The notes beneath the pieces were generated by a model that did no database searches, had not been told where the DNA came from, and saw only the letters and a list, made by a program, of their open reading frames with translations. Shown here piece after piece: positions 49,890 to 61,215 of a stretch of 64,000 bases of DNA (position 1 is its first letter; every line of letters starts with the position of its first letter). The stretch is from Ramlibacter tataouinensis TTB310 (GTDB lineage Bacteria; Pseudomonadota; Gammaproteobacteria; Burkholderiales; Burkholderiaceae_C): the NCBI RefSeq assembly GCF_000215705.1, contig NC_015677.1, positions 1,872,001-1,936,000 of the forward strand. Direction: 5' to 3'. The position numbers and the translations under genes were made by a program.

Positions 49890-50916
49890 ATTCCCCCGCC
49901 GGCGGTACACGCCCTTCGCCACTCCCCTGGAGTTCCTCCCCAACTTCAGCCGCGCCCTGGCGGCCACCTGCCCGGGCGGGCAGGGGCCCGAGGTCTGGAT
50001 CAAGCGCGACGACATGCTGGGCCTGTTTCCCGGCGGCAACAAGACGCGCAAGCTGGAGTTCCTGGTCGCCGATGCCCTGGCGCAGGGGGCCGATACGCTG
50101 ATCACCTGCGGCGCGCCGCAGTCCAACCACTGCCGCATCACCCTGGCCGCCGCGGTGAAGGAAAGCCTCAAGTGCCGCTTCGTCATCGAGGAGCGCGTGC
50201 CCGGCAGCTACAGCAAGGACGCCAGCGGCAACAACTTCATGTTCCGGCTGATGGGCGTGGAAGCGATCACCGTGGTGCCCGGCGGCAGCAACATGGCGGC
50301 CGAGATGCAGAAGGTGGCCGACGCGCTGGCCAAGGAAGGCCGCAAGGGCTACATCGTCCCCGGCGGCGGCTCCAACGCCCTGGGCGGCCTGGGCTACGTG
50401 GCCTGCGCCCAGGAGCTGCAGCAGCAGCTGTTCGAGCAGGGCCTGGCCCTGGACCACGTCGTCCTCGGCTCGGGCAGCTCGGGCACGCACGGCGGGATGG
50501 TGGCGGGTTTCCTGGGCAACCACATCCGCATCCCTATCACCGGCATCGGCGTCAGCCGCGACCCGGCCGACCAGGAGCCGCTGGTGCACAAGGAAGCCCA
50601 GGCCATCATGGACCTGCTGGGCCTGTCCATCCAGGTGCCGCGCGAGGCGGTGGTCAGCGTGGGCGGCTACTGGCAGCCCAAGTACTCGGTGCCCAACCAG
50701 CGCATGGTTGAAGCCGTGCAGCTGCTGGCACGCACCGAAGGCATCCCGCTGGACCCGGTGTACACCGGCAAGATCATGGCCGGGCTGATCGGCTTGGCGC
50801 GCCAGGGCCGCTTCAAGGCCGGCGAGAAGGTGCTGTTCCTGCACACCGGCGGCCTGCCGTCGCTGCACGCCTACGAGCGCGAGGTGCTGGGCGCCGAGCC
50901 CGTCACCGCCGCCTGA
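49876..50916 (+). CDS. PLP-dependent D-cysteine desulfhydrase / L-cysteate sulfo-lyase family
   Basis: 346 aa, fold-type II PLP enzyme of the ACC-deaminase group. The Schiff-base Lys is in [13 protein letters not shown], with [31 protein letters not shown] and [16 protein letters not shown] binding the cofactor phosphate. The [20 protein letters not shown] start matches proteins called D-cysteine desulfhydrase (DcyD) or L-cysteate sulfo-lyase (CuyA). Sequence alone does not separate them. It is translated in overlap with the VOC gene; a metabolic link to propionyl-CoA is not obvious except through pyruvate. Confidence 0.88.
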
Positions 50917-50925
50917 CCGGCCGGC

Positions 50926-51813
50926 TCAGCGAGTCGCGCTGCTGTCCAGCAGCGCCTGCCGCACGTGGGCCGCGGGCCCGTCCTGCCCCTGCTCACGCAT
51001 GGCCACGCCCAGCGCCCGCCACAGGGCGGGCGAGAGCGGCCGCGTGGTGATGCGCTCCTCCTGCAGTGGCTGCTCGGCCTCCTGTGGCAGCAGGGCGGCG
51101 CCGTAGCCCGCGGCCACCAGGGTGCGGATGGCGTCGTTGTAGTTCAGCTCGATGCGCGGCCGGCAGTGCAGCCCGGCGGCCGCAAACCATTCCGCCGTCA
51201 GCCGGAACAGGCGCGTGGAGGCATCGTTCAGTATCAGCGGGCGCTCGGCCAGCCAGCGCGGGGTGACGCGGCGCGGTGGCTTCCAGGCTGCGGGCAGGAA
51301 GGCCAGCACCGGGTCCCGCCGCAGCGGCGTGACGACCACGCCGCGCACCGACGCCTGGGGCAGGGCCACCACCGCCAGGTCCAGCGTGCCCGCGGCCAGC
51401 CGCGCCATGCTGTCGCCGGAGGTCAGGACCTGTACGTGCACGTCCAGCCCAGGCTGCTCCCGGCCCAGCCGCTCCAGCACCGGCGGCAGCTGGTGCGCGA
51501 TGACGCCGGTGGAAGCACCGATGCGCACGCGCCCGGTCAGGCCGGCCAGCTGGCGGCGCACCTCGTCCTGCGCGTCGTCGGCCTCGGCCAGCAGCCGCCG
51601 GGCGCGCGCAATGAACCGCTCGCCCACCGCGGTCGACACGGCCGGACCGCGCCCGCGCCACAGCAGCTGCGCCCCCAGCCGGGTCTCCAGGTCGGCGATG
51701 TGGACGGTCACGGTGGGCGGCGCCAGTTGCAGCGCCTGCGCGGCGGCAGCCAGGGAGCCCAGGTCGGCGATCGCGACGAGGGTGCGCAGGTGGTCAAGGC
51801 TGAGTTCACGCAT
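50926..51813 (-). CDS. LysR-family transcriptional regulator
   Basis: 295 aa. N-terminal winged helix ([38 protein letters not shown]), then a periplasmic-binding-protein-like effector domain ([21 protein letters not shown]). Divergent from an argC-like gene, whose expression it probably controls. Convergent with the desulfhydrase gene (9-base gap). Confidence 0.93.
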   Translation of the reverse strand: MRELSLDHLRTLVAIADLGSLAAAAQALQLAPPTVTVHIADLETRLGAQLLWRGRGPAVSTAVGERFIARARRLLAEADDAQDEVRRQLAGLTGRVRIGASTGVIAHQLPPVLERLGREQPGLDVHVQVLTSGDSMARLAAGTLDLAVVALPQASVRGVVVTPLRRDPVLAFLPAAWKPPRRVTPRWLAERPLILNDASTRLFRLTAEWFAAAGLHCRPRIELNYNDAIRTLVAAGYGAALLPQEAEQPLQEERITTRPLSPALWRALGVAMREQGQDGPAAHVRQALLDSSATR

Positions 51814-51832
51814 GCGCGCACTTTATCGTTTG

Positions 51833-51856
51833 TGAATCCCGGCTTTGAGAAATTCA
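51833..51856. promoter_or_regulatory. Candidate LysR operator between lysR and argC
   Basis: TGAAT (51833-51837) and ATTCA (51852-51856) form an inverted repeat in the 81-base divergent gap, with T-n-A spacing compatible with LysR binding. Confidence 0.4.
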
Positions 51857-51894
51857 GCTTGGCTGCAGCCGATGGCATGCCTAGCATGCGTTGC

Positions 51895-52836
51895 ATGGAC
51901 CCCATCCTCTTCATCGACGGCGACCAGGGCACCACCGGACTGGACCTGCAGCGGCGGCTGCTCGGCCAGCCCTTCCGCGTGCGCACCTTGCCGCCCGAGC
52001 AGCGCAAGGACCCGGACGCCCGACGCGACGCGCTCAACGGCTGCGACATCGCCGTGCTCTGCCTGCCGGACGCGGCAGCGCGCGAGGCGGTGGCTTGGGT
52101 GGACAACCCCGCCGTCCGCGTGCTCGACGCCAGTTCGGCGCACCGCACCGCGCCAGGCTGGGTGTACGGATTGCCCGAACTGGACACCCGGCAGCCGGCG
52201 TGCATCGCGGCCGCCACCCGCGTGAGCAATCCGGGCTGCTACCCGACGGCGGCCGTCGCGCTGCTGCGGCCGCTGCGCGATGCCGGCCTGCTGCCTGCCG
52301 ACCTTCCGCTGGCGATCCATGCGGTTTCGGGCTACTCGGGACAGGGCCGTGCCGGCGTCGAGCGCTTCGAAGGCGGGGAGGCGGCCGCGACGGCCCTGCA
52401 GGTGTACGGCCTGGGCCTTGAGCACAAGCACGTGCCGGAGATCCAGCACCATGCAAGTCTGGCCGAGCGGCCCGTGTTCGTCCCGGCTTATGGCAACTAT
52501 CGCCAGGGCATCGTGCTGACCATCGCGCTGCATCTGCGCCTGTTGGCCCCCGGCTCCACCGCCGCGCGACTGCACGACTGCCTGGCTGCGCACTACGCCG
52601 GCAGCGAGTTCATCGAGCTGCAGGCAGCGGGCGCGCCGGGCGAGCTGGACCCGCAGGCACTCAATGGCACCAACCGCATGCGGCTGACGGTGGCCGGCAA
52701 CGACCGCACCGGTCAGGTGGTGCTGTGCGCCGTGCTGGACAACCTGGGCAAGGGGGCGGCCGGGGCGGCCGTGCAGAACCTGGCGCTCATGGCGCGGCAC
52801 GTCGAGACTGGGCGCGTTCCAGGGCCTGCTGGATGA
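51895..52836 (+). CDS. argC: N-acetyl-gamma-glutamyl-phosphate reductase, short (type 2) form
   Basis: 313 aa. NAD(P)-binding N-terminus ([22 protein letters not shown]), active-site C115 in [13 protein letters not shown], and [11 protein letters not shown] and HKHVPEIQ of the dehydrogenase domain. The length and the GDQGTTG motif identify the shorter class of AGPR. It reduces N-acetylglutamyl-phosphate to the semialdehyde in arginine synthesis. A LysR gene lies divergently upstream, and no other arg gene is near. The last 50 bases overlap the rnfB-like gene on the other strand. Confidence 0.9.
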   Translation: MDPILFIDGDQGTTGLDLQRRLLGQPFRVRTLPPEQRKDPDARRDALNGCDIAVLCLPDAAAREAVAWVDNPAVRVLDASSAHRTAPGWVYGLPELDTRQPACIAAATRVSNPGCYPTAAVALLRPLRDAGLLPADLPLAIHAVSGYSGQGRAGVERFEGGEAAATALQVYGLGLEHKHVPEIQHHASLAERPVFVPAYGNYRQGIVLTIALHLRLLAPGSTAARLHDCLAAHYAGSEFIELQAAGAPGELDPQALNGTNRMRLTVAGNDRTGQVVLCAVLDNLGKGAAGAAVQNLALMARHVETGRVPGPAG

Positions 52837-53443
52837 TGGCGCGCTTGCGCTCGGCCTCGGCGCCTTCGGCACCGTGCGTGGTGGCCGGCAGGTCGGCCAG
52901 CTTGGCTTCGGCTTTTTCTTCAAGCCTTTTTTGCTGATCGCCGTCGTCGCGCTTGCTTCGATAGCTATGAAATTCATAGCGCTCCAGGGCCTGGGCGGCC
53001 TGGGCCGGTGACCAGGCCTGCCAGCCGGTGCGGCTGCCGCTGACGTTCTCCAGGCCGATGCAATCCACCGGGCACACCGGGATGCAAAGCTCGCAGCCGG
53101 TGCAGTACGGCTCGACCACGGTGTGCATGCGCTTGTTGCCGCCGAGGATGGCGTCGGTGGGACAGGCCTTCAGGCACAGGGTGCAGCCTATGCACCAGTC
53201 CTCGTCGATCACTGCCACCGTGCGCGGCCCTTCGGTCCCGTGCACCGGGTTGAGCGGCAGCAGCGGGCGTCCGGTGAGGGCGGCCAGGCGGGCAACGCCC
53301 TCGGCCCCGCCCGGCGGGCACTGATTGATGTCGGCCTCGCCGGCGGCGATGGCCTGTGCATAGCCCTCGCAGTCGGGGTAGCCGCAGCGCGTGCACTGCG
53401 TCTGCGGCAGGGCCGCGTGCAGGCGCCGCGCGAGCTCGTTCAC
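52787..53443 (-). CDS. RnfB/RsxB-like iron-sulfur protein (orphan)
   Basis: 218 aa. N-terminal four-Cys cluster motif (C17, C20, C25, C42: [13 protein letters not shown] ... NQCPPGG), then two 4Fe-4S ferredoxin motifs: C84/87/90/94 ([16 protein letters not shown]) and C114/117/120/124 ([16 protein letters not shown]). The usual RnfB membrane helix at the N-terminus is missing, and no rnfACDGE genes are nearby, so it is probably a soluble electron carrier. GTG start overlapping the stop of the PHB depolymerase gene (GTGA). The C-terminal segment contains an AT-rich palindrome at 52964-52980. Confidence 0.9.
   Translation of the reverse strand: MNELARRLHAALPQTQCTRCGYPDCEGYAQAIAAGEADINQCPPGGAEGVARLAALTGRPLLPLNPVHGTEGPRTVAVIDEDWCIGCTLCLKACPTDAILGGNKRMHTVVEPYCTGCELCIPVCPVDCIGLENVSGSRTGWQAWSPAQAAQALERYEFHSYRSKRDDGDQQKRLEEKAEAKLADLPATTHGAEGAEAERKRAIIQQALERAQSRRAAP
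52964..52980. repeat. 17-nt perfect palindrome inside rnfB-like gene
   Basis: GCTATGAA-A-TTCATAGC is perfectly symmetric and strikingly AT-rich for this genome. It encodes [16 protein letters not shown] residues after the last Fe-S motif. It resembles short dispersed palindromic elements often seen in Comamonadaceae; that family link is from memory. Confidence 0.6.
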
Positions 53444-54786
53444 GCCGTGGCGCGCGCCTTTCGGTCGGCGGCCTTGCTGGGCGCCGCAGCGGCGGCGCGC
53501 TTCCTGGGCGCGGCCGCCGGGCTCTCGTTGAACCTGGCGATGAAATCGCGCACCTGCGGGTACACCACGTCGCGCCAGCGGCGGCCGCTGAAGATGCCGT
53601 AGTGGCCCGCGCCCTTGACCTCGATGTGCTTCTGGCGCTCCTTGGGCACACCGACGCACAGCTCGTGCGCCGCCTCGGTCTGGCCGGCACCGGAGATGTC
53701 GTCCAGCTCGCCCTCCACCGTCAGGTGGGCGGTGGCGGTGATGTCCTGCGGCCGCACCGGCTCCAGCACGCCCTGCTCGTTGCGCACCTCCCAGCTGCCG
53801 TGCACCAGGCGGAACTCCTGGAACACGATCCGGATGGTTTCCAGGTAGTAGTCCGCATCCATGTCGAGCACGGCGTTGTACTCGTCGTAGAACTTGCGGT
53901 GCGCTTCGGCCGACGCGTCGTCGCCCCTGATCAGGTTCTTGAAGTAGTCGTAGTGGCTGGACAGGTGGCGGTCGGGGTTCATGGCCACGAAGCCGGTGTG
54001 CTGCAGGAAGCCGGGGTAGACGCGGCGGCCTTCACCGGGGAAGCTGCCGGGCACGCGGTAGATCACGTTGTTCTCGAACCACTCGTAGCTCTTGTTCATG
54101 GCCAGGTTGTTGACCGCGGTGGGCGATTTGCGCGCGTCGATCGGGCCGCCCATCATGGTCATGGTCAGCGGTGTGGTTTCGCCGCGCGAGGCCATCAGCG
54201 ACACCGCCGCTAGCACCGGCACCGTGGGCTGGCAGACGCTGACCACGTGGCAGTTGCCATAGGCGCCCTGCAGGTACCGGATGAACTCCTGCACGTAGTT
54301 GACGTAGTCGTCCAGGTGGAACTCGCCCTGCGCCAGCGGCACCGTGCGGGCGTTCTTCCAGTCGGTGATGTAGACCTTGTGGTCCTGCAGCATGGCGCGC
54401 ACCGTGTCGCGCAGCAGCGTGGCGTAGTGGCCGGACAGCGGCGCGACGATCAGCACCACCGGCTGGGCCTTGAGCTTGTCCAGCGTCGCGGGGTCGTCGG
54501 TGAAACGCTTGAAGCGGCGCAGCTCGCAGAACGGCTTGTCGACCTCCACCGTCTCGTGGATCACCACGTCGGTGCCGTCGGCCTGCACGGTCTTGATGCC
54601 GAACTCGGGCTTCTCGTAATCCTTCCACAGCCGGTACATCAACTCGTAGCTGGCCGAGACGCGCTGCGCCAGCGGGTTCTGGCCGAACGGGGAGAGCGGG
54701 TTGCTGTAGAGCTTGGCGGCCGCCTGGGCAAAGTCCGCGAAGGGTTCCATCAGCGAACGCTGGGCCTCATAGATCTGGTAAAGCAT
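53440..54786 (-). CDS. phaZ: Intracellular polyhydroxyalkanoate depolymerase
   Basis: 448 aa, alpha/beta-hydrolase of the intracellular PHB depolymerase type ([73 protein letters not shown] with the catalytic Cys; [15 protein letters not shown] with the His). It mobilises PHB made by phaCAB at 28-31.7 kb. The C-terminus has a basic Ala/Lys-rich tail ([18 protein letters not shown]) that may contact granules or DNA. Start ATG 54786 with AGGGA upstream; a longer frame covers the promoter. Overlaps the rnfB-like start. Confidence 0.94.
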   Translation of the reverse strand: MLYQIYEAQRSLMEPFADFAQAAAKLYSNPLSPFGQNPLAQRVSASYELMYRLWKDYEKPEFGIKTVQADGTDVVIHETVEVDKPFCELRRFKRFTDDPATLDKLKAQPVVLIVAPLSGHYATLLRDTVRAMLQDHKVYITDWKNARTVPLAQGEFHLDDYVNYVQEFIRYLQGAYGNCHVVSVCQPTVPVLAAVSLMASRGETTPLTMTMMGGPIDARKSPTAVNNLAMNKSYEWFENNVIYRVPGSFPGEGRRVYPGFLQHTGFVAMNPDRHLSSHYDYFKNLIRGDDASAEAHRKFYDEYNAVLDMDADYYLETIRIVFQEFRLVHGSWEVRNEQGVLEPVRPQDITATAHLTVEGELDDISGAGQTEAAHELCVGVPKERQKHIEVKGAGHYGIFSGRRWRDVVYPQVRDFIARFNESPAAAPRKRAAAAAPSKAADRKARATA

Positions 54787-54802
54787 GGTCCAAAGTCCCT
54801 TG

Positions 54803-54819
54803 TTGTGCAGTGCAATATA
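54803..54819 (-). promoter_or_regulatory. phaZ promoter with PhaR-like TGC-rich site
   Basis: On the minus strand TATATT (a -10-like hexamer, 54814-54819) overlaps TTGCACTGCACAA (54803-54815), a TGC-rich motif of the kind bound by the PHB-sensing repressor PhaR. It lies 17 bases upstream of the ATG. Confidence 0.45.
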
Positions 54820-54915
54820 GCAGCGCTCACCAAATTTGACATTCGTAGCATCCGCAGCCCTGCGGAAGGAAGTCACATGCGTGTGTGGGACGCCACCTCG
54901 GACCCGGGAGGTGCG

Positions 54916-54939
54916 AAAAAGCCGCCCCGGGGGCGGCTT
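54916..54939 (-). terminator. Terminator of the aminotransferase gene
   Basis: On the minus strand AAGCCGCC-CCCGG-GGCGGCTT is followed by TTT, 24 bases after the aminotransferase stop. It forms a perfect stem of about 8-10 bp. Confidence 0.85.
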
Positions 54940-54962
54940 GTCGTGGAAGCTGGCTCAGCCTC

Positions 54963-56159
54963 TCAGATGACCTTGGCGATCGATTGGCAGACGTAATCGA
55001 TGTTCCTGCTGTTGAGCGCCGCCACGCACATGCGGCCGGTGTCCGTGCCATAGACGCCGAACTCGTTGCGCAGCCGGACCATCTGGTCCTTGGACAGGCC
55101 CGAGTAGCTGAACATGCCGATCTGCTGGGTGATGAAGCCCATGTCCTGCTTGACGCCGGCGGCCTTGAGTTTTTCCACCAGGGCCAGACGCATCTGCTTG
55201 ATGCGCAGCCGCATGTCGCCCAGCTCCTTTTCCCACAGGGCGCGCAGCTCCGGGGTGCCCAGCACCGTGGCGACCACCATGCCGCCATGGATGGGCGGGT
55301 TGCTGTAATTGGTGCGGATCATGATCTTCAGCTGGGACAGCACCCGCCCCGCCTCGTCCTTGTCCTGGCAGCACACGGACAGGGCGCCCACCCGCTCGCC
55401 GTACAGGCTGAAGCTCTTGGAGAACGAGGTGGAGACGAAGAAATTCTGGCCGGAGGCCACGAACTTGGCGACCACCGCGCCGTCCTCGGCGATGCCATGG
55501 CCGAAGCCCTGGTAGGCCATGTCCAGGAAGGGCACCAGCTTCCTGGCCTTGACGGCGGCGATGACTTGATCCCATTGCTCGGCCGTGATGTCATAGCCGG
55601 TGGGGTTGTGGCAGCAGGCGTGCAGCACGACCACGGTGCCGGCGGGCGCCATCTGCAGCGCCGTGAGCATGCCGTCGAAGTCCAGGCCGCGCCTGGCCGC
55701 GTTGTAGTAGGGGTAGGTTTCGACCGGGAAGCCGGCCTGGGTGAACAGGGCCCGGTGGTTCTCCCAGCTGGGGTCGCTGATCAGCACCTTGGCGCCCGGA
55801 TTGACGCGCTTGAGTAGGTCGGCGCCTATCTTCAGGCCGCCGGTGCCACCCAGGGCCTGCACGGTGGCGACACGGCCGCTCTTGACCGGTTGGCTCTCGG
55901 CCCCAAATACGAGGTTGCGCACGGCCTGGTCGTACGCGGCGATGCCGTCGATCGGCAGGTAGCCGCGGGGCTTGGGCGTTTCCATCATCTGTTTTTCGGC
56001 CCGCAGCACGCATTGCAGCAGGGGCAGCTTGCCGTCGTCGTCGTAGTAGACGCCGACGCCCAGGTTCACCTTGTTCGGGTTGACGTCGGTGTTGAACTGC
56101 TCGTTGAGACCCAGGATGGGGTCGCGCGGTGCCATTTCGACGGCGGAAAACAGAGACAT
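54963..56159 (-). CDS. Aromatic/aspartate aminotransferase (class I, AspC/TyrB type)
   Basis: 398 aa PLP enzyme. Family marks: [15 protein letters not shown] and [17 protein letters not shown] at the N-terminus, [13 protein letters not shown], and the PLP lysine in [18 protein letters not shown]. It transfers amino groups between aspartate or aromatic amino acids and 2-oxoglutarate. It is divergent from uvrB and terminated by a strong hairpin. Start [11 protein letters not shown] at 56159; the upstream ATG adds five residues only. Confidence 0.93.
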   Translation of the reverse strand: MSLFSAVEMAPRDPILGLNEQFNTDVNPNKVNLGVGVYYDDDGKLPLLQCVLRAEKQMMETPKPRGYLPIDGIAAYDQAVRNLVFGAESQPVKSGRVATVQALGGTGGLKIGADLLKRVNPGAKVLISDPSWENHRALFTQAGFPVETYPYYNAARRGLDFDGMLTALQMAPAGTVVVLHACCHNPTGYDITAEQWDQVIAAVKARKLVPFLDMAYQGFGHGIAEDGAVVAKFVASGQNFFVSTSFSKSFSLYGERVGALSVCCQDKDEAGRVLSQLKIMIRTNYSNPPIHGGMVVATVLGTPELRALWEKELGDMRLRIKQMRLALVEKLKAAGVKQDMGFITQQIGMFSYSGLSKDQMVRLRNEFGVYGTDTGRMCVAALNSRNIDYVCQSIAKVI

Positions 56160-56275
56160 GGGGATCCTTGGCAAGTGTGTCTGGGAGCGCGGGTCGCCGG
56201 GGCGCCAGGCTTGCGGTACCCTGTCCGGCTGCCCGCAATTTTAAGCCGCCGCCATCGGCCCATTTCCGAAGAGCC

Positions 56276-58381
56276 ATGCCAGAAATCTCCGAAGTCACAC
56301 AGGAACAGCAACCAGGCGAGTTCGTTACCTTCCCGGGCTCGCCGTTCGAGCTGTTCCTGCCGTACCCGCCGGCCGGCGACCAGCCCAAGGCCATCGAGAA
56401 GCTGGTGGAGGGGGTCCTCGACGGCGAGGTGTTCCAGACCCTGCTGGGCGTGACCGGCTCGGGCAAGACCTTCACCATGGCCAACGTGATCGCCCGCCTG
56501 GGCCGCCCAGCCATCGTGTTCGCGCCCAACAAGACCCTGGCGGCCCAGCTGTACAGCGAGTTCCGCGAGTTCTTCCCCAAGAACGCGGTGGAGTACTTCG
56601 TCAGCTACTACGACTACTACCAGCCCGAGGCCTACGTGCCGCAGCGCGACCTGTTCATCGAGAAGGACAGCTCGATCAACGAGCACATCGAGCAGATGCG
56701 CCTGTCGGCCACCAAGAGCGTGCTGGAGCGGCGCGACACGGTGATCGTCGCCACGGTGAGCGCGATCTACGGCATCGGCGCCCCGGAGGACTACACGCAG
56801 ATGCGCTTCATCTGCCGGGTGGGGGACAAGATCGGCCAGCGCGACGTGATCAGCCAGCTGATCCGCATGCAGTACAACCGCAACGAGCAGGATTTCTCGC
56901 GCGGCACCTTCCGCGTGCGCGGCGACACCATCGACGTGTTCCCGGCCGAGCACAGCGAGCTGGCGATCCGGCTGGAGCTGTTCGACGACGAGATCGAGTC
57001 GCTGCAGCTGTTCGACCCGCTCACAGGCCGCATCCGCCAGAAGGTGCCGCGTTTCACCATCTACCCGTCCAGCCATTACGTGACGCCGCGCGAGAAGGTG
57101 GTCTCGGCCGTGGAGTCCATCAAGCTCGAGCTGAACCAGCGGCTGGCCGAGCTGGTGGGCATGGGCAAGCTGGTGGAAGCCCAGCGGCTGGAGCAGCGCA
57201 CCCGCTTCGACCTGGAGATGCTCAGCGAGGTGGGGCACTGCAAGGGTATCGAGAACTACACCCGGCACCTCAGCGGCGCCCCTCCGGGCGCGCCGCCGTC
57301 CACGCTGACCGATTACCTGCCCAAGGACTCGCTGATGTTCCTGGACGAGAGCCACCAGATGATCGGCCAGCTGGGCGCCATGTACAACGGCGACCGCCAG
57401 CGCAAGACCACGCTGGTGGAGTACGGCTTCCGCCTGCCCTCGGCGCTGGACAACCGGCCGCTGAAGTTCGAGGAATTCGAGGCCCGCATGCGGCAGGTGA
57501 TCTTCGTCTCGGCCACGCCCGCCGCCTACGAGCAGCAGCATGCCGGGCAGGTGGTCGAGCAGCTGGTGCGGCCCACCGGCCTGATCGACCCCGAGGTCGA
57601 GGTTCGTCCAGCTACCCATCAGGTGGACGACGTGCTGCAGGAGATCCGCATCCGGGTGGAGAAGAGCGAGCGGGTGCTGATCACCACGCTGACCAAGCGC
57701 ATGGCCGAGCAGCTCACCGACTACCTGGCCGACAACGGCGCCAAGGTGCGCTACATGCACAGCGACATCGACACGGTCGAGCGGGTCGAGATCCTGCGCG
57801 ACCTGCGGCTGGGCGCCTTCGACGTGCTGGTGGGCATCAACCTGCTGCGCGAGGGCCTGGACATTCCCGAGGTGTCGCTGGTGGCCATCCTGGACGCCGA
57901 CAAGGAAGGTTTCCTGCGTGCCGAACGCTCGCTCATCCAGACCATCGGCCGGGCGGCGCGCAACCTCCATGGCAAGGCCATCCTGTACGCCGACCAGATG
58001 ACCGAGTCGATGAAGAAGGCCATCGGCGAAACCGAGCGGCGCCGCGCCCGCCAGATCGCCCACAACCTCGAGCACGGCATCACGCCGCGCAGCATCAAGA
58101 AGCAGGTACGTGATCTCATCGACGGCGTCTACAGCGAGAAGACGGCCAAGGAGCAGGAGAAGCAGGAGCTGCAGCGCGCCCTGGCCGAGGACATGTCGGA
58201 AAAGGACGTGGCCAAGGAGATCAAGCGGCTGGAAAAGCAGATGCTCGAGCATGCGCGCAACCTCGAGTTCGAGAAGGCGGCGCGGGTGCGCGACCAGCTG
58301 GCCCTGCTCAAGGAGCAGGCCTTCGGCGCCGCCGGGCGCGAGAACGTCATCCCGATCCAGGCGGGCAAGCGCGGCAGCTAG
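56276..58381 (+). CDS. uvrB: Excinuclease ABC subunit B
   Basis: 701 aa DNA-damage-scanning helicase-like ATPase of nucleotide excision repair. Walker [11 protein letters not shown] (from residue 58), beta-hairpin region [17 protein letters not shown]-like [11 protein letters not shown], helicase motif [27 protein letters not shown], and a C-terminal UVR helix pair ([26 protein letters not shown]). Start ATG 56276. No obvious SOS LexA palindrome is visible upstream. Confidence 0.97.
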   Translation: MPEISEVTQEQQPGEFVTFPGSPFELFLPYPPAGDQPKAIEKLVEGVLDGEVFQTLLGVTGSGKTFTMANVIARLGRPAIVFAPNKTLAAQLYSEFREFFPKNAVEYFVSYYDYYQPEAYVPQRDLFIEKDSSINEHIEQMRLSATKSVLERRDTVIVATVSAIYGIGAPEDYTQMRFICRVGDKIGQRDVISQLIRMQYNRNEQDFSRGTFRVRGDTIDVFPAEHSELAIRLELFDDEIESLQLFDPLTGRIRQKVPRFTIYPSSHYVTPREKVVSAVESIKLELNQRLAELVGMGKLVEAQRLEQRTRFDLEMLSEVGHCKGIENYTRHLSGAPPGAPPSTLTDYLPKDSLMFLDESHQMIGQLGAMYNGDRQRKTTLVEYGFRLPSALDNRPLKFEEFEARMRQVIFVSATPAAYEQQHAGQVVEQLVRPTGLIDPEVEVRPATHQVDDVLQEIRIRVEKSERVLITTLTKRMAEQLTDYLADNGAKVRYMHSDIDTVERVEILRDLRLGAFDVLVGINLLREGLDIPEVSLVAILDADKEGFLRAERSLIQTIGRAARNLHGKAILYADQMTESMKKAIGETERRRARQIAHNLEHGITPRSIKKQVRDLIDGVYSEKTAKEQEKQELQRALAEDMSEKDVAKEIKRLEKQMLEHARNLEFEKAARVRDQLALLKEQAFGAAGRENVIPIQAGKRGS

Positions 58382-58474
58382 CTTTTTCTCCCGGCGTGCT
58401 TGGCTTCGGCCGGCAAGGAACCATATGGTGACTGGCCGGTCTACTTACCCGAGCGTTTTCTTGGGTCTTCGGGT

Positions 58475-58499
58475 ATACTTGACGGAAACGCTCAAGAAC
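58475..58499 (+). promoter_or_regulatory. IscR type-1-like box upstream of iscR
   Basis: A 25-bp element with arms CTTGA (58478-58482) and TCAAG (58492-58496), preceded by ATA, matches the layout of type-1 IscR sites (ATA-cTTGAC ... TCAAG). TATACT at 58474-58479 and an ACCCGA/TCGGGT repeat (58447-58474) lie beside it. It suggests autorepression of the isc operon by holo-IscR. Confidence 0.6.
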
Positions 58500-58526
58500 A
58501 GAACCAAAGAAGTAACGAACAAGCCG

Positions 58527-58541
58527 GCGGCCAAAGGCCGC
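58527..58541 (+). other. Stem-loop in the iscR 5' leader
   Basis: GCGGCC-AAA-GGCCGC forms a perfect 6-bp stem in a roughly 140-base GC-rich leader between the putative promoter and the iscR SD. Function unknown. Confidence 0.5.
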
Positions 58542-58643
58542 GGCGAGGGCCGGCGGAAGCCGGAAACATGGGTGGAGACGGGCCTGCGGCGACAGGTGCC
58601 GCCCGGGCAGTTGAACGGTAAGCCAGCAAACAAGGAGCTTGCG

Positions 58644-59180
58644 ATGCGTCTCACAACCAAAGGCCGTTTTGCGGTCACCGCGATGATCGACCTGGCCCTG
58701 CGCCAGAACAATGGTCCCGTCACCCTGGCGGCGATCAGCCAGCGCCAGCAGATTTCCCTGTCTTACCTGGAGCAGCTGTTCGGCAAGCTGCGCCGCCACG
58801 AGCTGGTGGAGTCCACCCGTGGCCCCGGCGGCGGCTACACCCTGGGCCGCAAGGCCTCGGAGATCACCGTGGCCGACATCATCGTCTCGGTGGACGAGCC
58901 CATCGATGCCACCCAGTGCGGCGGCAAGGAGAACTGCACCGGCGACGGCGGCCGCTGCATGACGCATGAGCTGTGGTCGGCGCTGAACCAGCGCATGGTC
59001 GAGTTCCTGGACTCGGTCACCCTGCAGAAGCTGGTGGACGACCAGCTGGCCAAGGGCGTGCAGATCGAGGACAAGCCGGCCGTCAAGCGGGCCATTTCCA
59101 GCGCCCCGGTGGTCAAGCCCATCCGCGTGAACGCGCCGAACTCGGTATTCGCCCTGGGCAACGTGCTGGCCAAGAGCTGA
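58644..59180 (+). CDS. iscR: Fe-S cluster regulator IscR
   Basis: 178 aa Rrf2-family regulator that senses [2Fe-2S] and represses the isc operon. Winged helix at residues 1-70 ([48 protein letters not shown]). Cluster Cys C92, C98, C105 (CGGKENC and RCMTHELW), with one extra residue in the second spacing. AAGGAG upstream. First gene of the isc operon, with an IscR-type box in its leader. Confidence 0.96.
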   Translation: MRLTTKGRFAVTAMIDLALRQNNGPVTLAAISQRQQISLSYLEQLFGKLRRHELVESTRGPGGGYTLGRKASEITVADIIVSVDEPIDATQCGGKENCTGDGGRCMTHELWSALNQRMVEFLDSVTLQKLVDDQLAKGVQIEDKPAVKRAISSAPVVKPIRVNAPNSVFALGNVLAKS

Positions 59181-59236
59181 GGCCAGGCCTTTCCCCCCCT
59201 CAACAAGACGTCATCGCGAGCAGCAAGAAGCCAGCC

Positions 59237-60463
<1,227 letters not shown>

Positions 60464-60493
60464 ACGCATACAGAGGTTCGAGAGGAACACACC

Positions 60494-60880
60494 ATGGCTT
60501 ATTCCGAAAAGGTCGTTGACCACTACGAGAATCCGCGCAACGTCGGCTCCTTTGACAAGGGCGACGAGAGCGTGGGCACCGGCATGGTCGGTGCGCCGGC
60601 CTGCGGCGACGTGATGAAGCTGCAGATCAAGGTCAATCCCGCCACCGGCGTGATCGAGGACGCGCGCTTCAAGACCTATGGCTGCGGCTCGGCCATCGCG
60701 TCCAGCTCGCTGGTGACCGAATGGGTCAAGGGCAAGACGCTGGACGAGGCGGCCTCGCTGAAGAACAGCCAGATCGCCGAGGAACTGGCCCTGCCGCCGG
60801 TCAAGATCCATTGCTCCATCCTGGCCGAGGACGCGATCAAGGCCGCGGTCGAGGACTACAAGAAGAAGCGCACGCACTGA
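60494..60880 (+). CDS. iscU: Fe-S cluster assembly scaffold IscU
   Basis: 128 aa scaffold on which IscS-derived sulfur and iron form [2Fe-2S]. All three ligating cysteines are present: C37 (GAPACGDVM), C64 (YGCGSAIAS), C107 ([10 protein letters not shown]), plus the chaperone-binding LPPVK-type motif (LPPVKIHC). SD AGAGGAA. Confidence 0.97.
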   Translation: MAYSEKVVDHYENPRNVGSFDKGDESVGTGMVGAPACGDVMKLQIKVNPATGVIEDARFKTYGCGSAIASSSLVTEWVKGKTLDEAASLKNSQIAEELALPPVKIHCSILAEDAIKAAVEDYKKKRTH

Positions 60881-60891
60881 TCGGCGGGTCC

Positions 60892-61215
60892 ATGGCAGTG
60901 ACATTGACCGAGGCGGCCGCCCGCCACGTGAACCGTTACCTGAGCAGGCGCGGCAAGGGCGTGGGCGTGCGGCTGGGCGTCAAGACCACCGGCTGCTCGG
61001 GCCTGGCCTACAAGCTCGAGTACGTCGACGAGGTTGCGCCCGAGGACATCGTGTTCGAGAACCATGGCGTCAAGGTCCTGATCGACCCCAAGAGCCTGGC
61101 TTACATCGACGGCACGCAGCTGGATTTCGTGCGCGAGGGCTTGAACGAGGGCTTCAAGTTCAACAACCCGAACGAGCGCGACCGCTGCGGCTGCGGCGAA
61201 TCCTTCCGCGTGTGA
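60892..61215 (+). CDS. iscA: A-type Fe-S carrier IscA
   Basis: 107 aa. The three conserved Cys C35 ([13 protein letters not shown]), C99 and C101 (RCGCGESF) are present. It carries iron or clusters to apo-proteins. Its stop overlaps the GTG start of hscB. Confidence 0.96.
   Translation: MAVTLTEAAARHVNRYLSRRGKGVGVRLGVKTTGCSGLAYKLEYVDEVAPEDIVFENHGVKVLIDPKSLAYIDGTQLDFVREGLNEGFKFNNPNERDRCGCGESFRV

Noticed and set aside
56160..56275. LexA (SOS) box upstream of uvrB
   Set aside because: No CTGT-N8-ACAG-type palindrome is visible in the gap.
56066..58252. 728-codon minus-strand open frame opposite uvrB
   Set aside because: Shadow of uvrB with biased composition and no recognisable motif.
58372..58392. 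AGCTAGCT followed by TTTTT as a uvrB terminator
   Set aside because: The palindrome is too short to form a loop and stem; not a convincing terminator.
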